Source: Saccharofermentans sp. (GTDB taxonomy: Bacteria; Bacillota; Clostridia; Saccharofermentanales; Saccharofermentanaceae). Taken from it: a stretch of 33,417 nt of DNA. Below the pieces are notes generated by a model. The model saw only the letters and a list, made by a program, of their open reading frames with translations, was not told the DNA's origin and did no database searches. The translations under genes were made by a program, and so were the position numbers. Shown one piece after another: positions 33,093 through 33,417 of this stretch (the first letter of the stretch is position 1; every line of letters starts with the position of its first letter). The stretch spans positions 1-33,417 of the forward strand of contig JAILIB010000006.1 in the NCBI GenBank assembly GCA_024695505.1, given 5' to 3'.

Positions 33093-33417
33093 AGATCTAC
33101 GTAAGACAGGATAAGAGCTTCATAGAGGACCGCCAGTACGGCGGAAGATCTCTGGAGCGGCTCTACAATACCTGGTACGGAAGAGTGCTCTCAAAGTTCA
33201 TTCTTCTGCCTGTCTTTTCGACAATGGCTACTTCCAAAGACAGGAGAAGTTCGAGCGTCAAAAAGATCGCTCCTTTCGTTGAAGAATACAAGATCAACAT
33301 GGACGATTTTGAAGAACGCGAATATGATTCGTTTTCCGATTTCTTTACCCGAAATATAAAGCCGGGCAGACGACCTGTTGATGAGGACACATCTGCGGTT
33401 ATTTCGCCAGCTGATTC
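33089..33417 (+). CDS. psd: Phosphatidylserine decarboxylase, N-terminal part, cut by the window end
   Basis: The frame opens with ATG at 33089, overlapping the pssA stop (ATGA), and stays open to the window end: 109 residues are visible. After an N-terminal amphipathic segment (RSLERLYNTWYGRVLSKFIL) the Psd signature appears: DSFSDFFTRNIKPGRRPVD and then ISPAD, matching the S/F-x-FF-x-R-x-L/I-KPG-x-RP and SPADG motifs of Psd proenzymes. The enzyme is a pyruvoyl decarboxylase turning phosphatidylserine into phosphatidylethanolamine; the self-cleavage site lies beyond the window. The pairing with PssA confirms an aminophospholipid route. Confidence 0.92.
   Translation, partial: MKIYVRQDKSFIEDRQYGGRSLERLYNTWYGRVLSKFILLPVFSTMATSKDRRSSSVKKIAPFVEEYKINMDDFEEREYDSFSDFFTRNIKPGRRPVDEDTSAVISPAD

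Overview
The window reads as chromosome of a low-to-medium GC Gram-positive anaerobe of the class Clostridia (gut or rumen type). The evidence is the gene order rimP-nusA-rnpM-ylxQ-infB-rbfA-nrnA-truB-ribF, a FeoA-FeoB fusion, a YhbD-like regulator, a lipobox serpin, a BspA-type leucine-rich-repeat surface protein and strong AGGAGG ribosome sites. A finer placement (for example near Saccharofermentans or other Oscillospirales) is only a guess. No rRNA, tRNA, CRISPR array, transposase or phage gene was seen, and no gene-free stretch exceeds 300 bases.

Layout: 1-2881 is the 3' part of a large secreted repeat protein. 2980-5355 is a fused FeoA-FeoB ferrous iron transporter with its own promoter and terminator. 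5546-9639 is a compact cluster of a bacterial-type poly(ADP-ribose) glycohydrolase, two different membrane-tethered alpha/beta hydrolases and a small CxxC protein. 9690-10406 is a TolA-like Ala/Lys/Glu-rich membrane protein. 10559-11669 is a regulator pair (YhbD/MerR-like plus ArsR with a polylysine tail). 11699-14905 is an AT-richer patch with a DUF218 membrane protein diverging from a large polytopic, possibly glycosyltransferase-like protein. 14960-15877 (minus strand) holds mscL and a small P-loop ATPase.

16111-24661 is the nusA-infB operon for transcription, translation initiation and ribosome maturation. It extends into nanoRNA degradation, tRNA pseudouridylation and flavin cofactor synthesis, with genes overlapping or only a few bases apart over most of its length. 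Its leader carries an intrinsic terminator between the probable promoter and rimP, a candidate attenuator. The operon ends in three 40-nt palindromic repeats, the first overlapping the ribF stop codon. A lipoprotein serpin is convergent with it.

26396-33417 is a second long operon: a very large polytopic membrane protein, a CDP-archaeol-synthase-like enzyme, a PEP-synthase-like phosphotransferase without the PEP/pyruvate barrel, a phosphatidylserine-synthase-like enzyme and the start of phosphatidylserine decarboxylase (cut by the window end). CarS-like, PssA and Psd are consistent with an aminophospholipid route. The phosphotransferase embedded among them is the least explained and most interesting gene there.

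All functional names rest on motifs read by eye. No database search or folding program was run.
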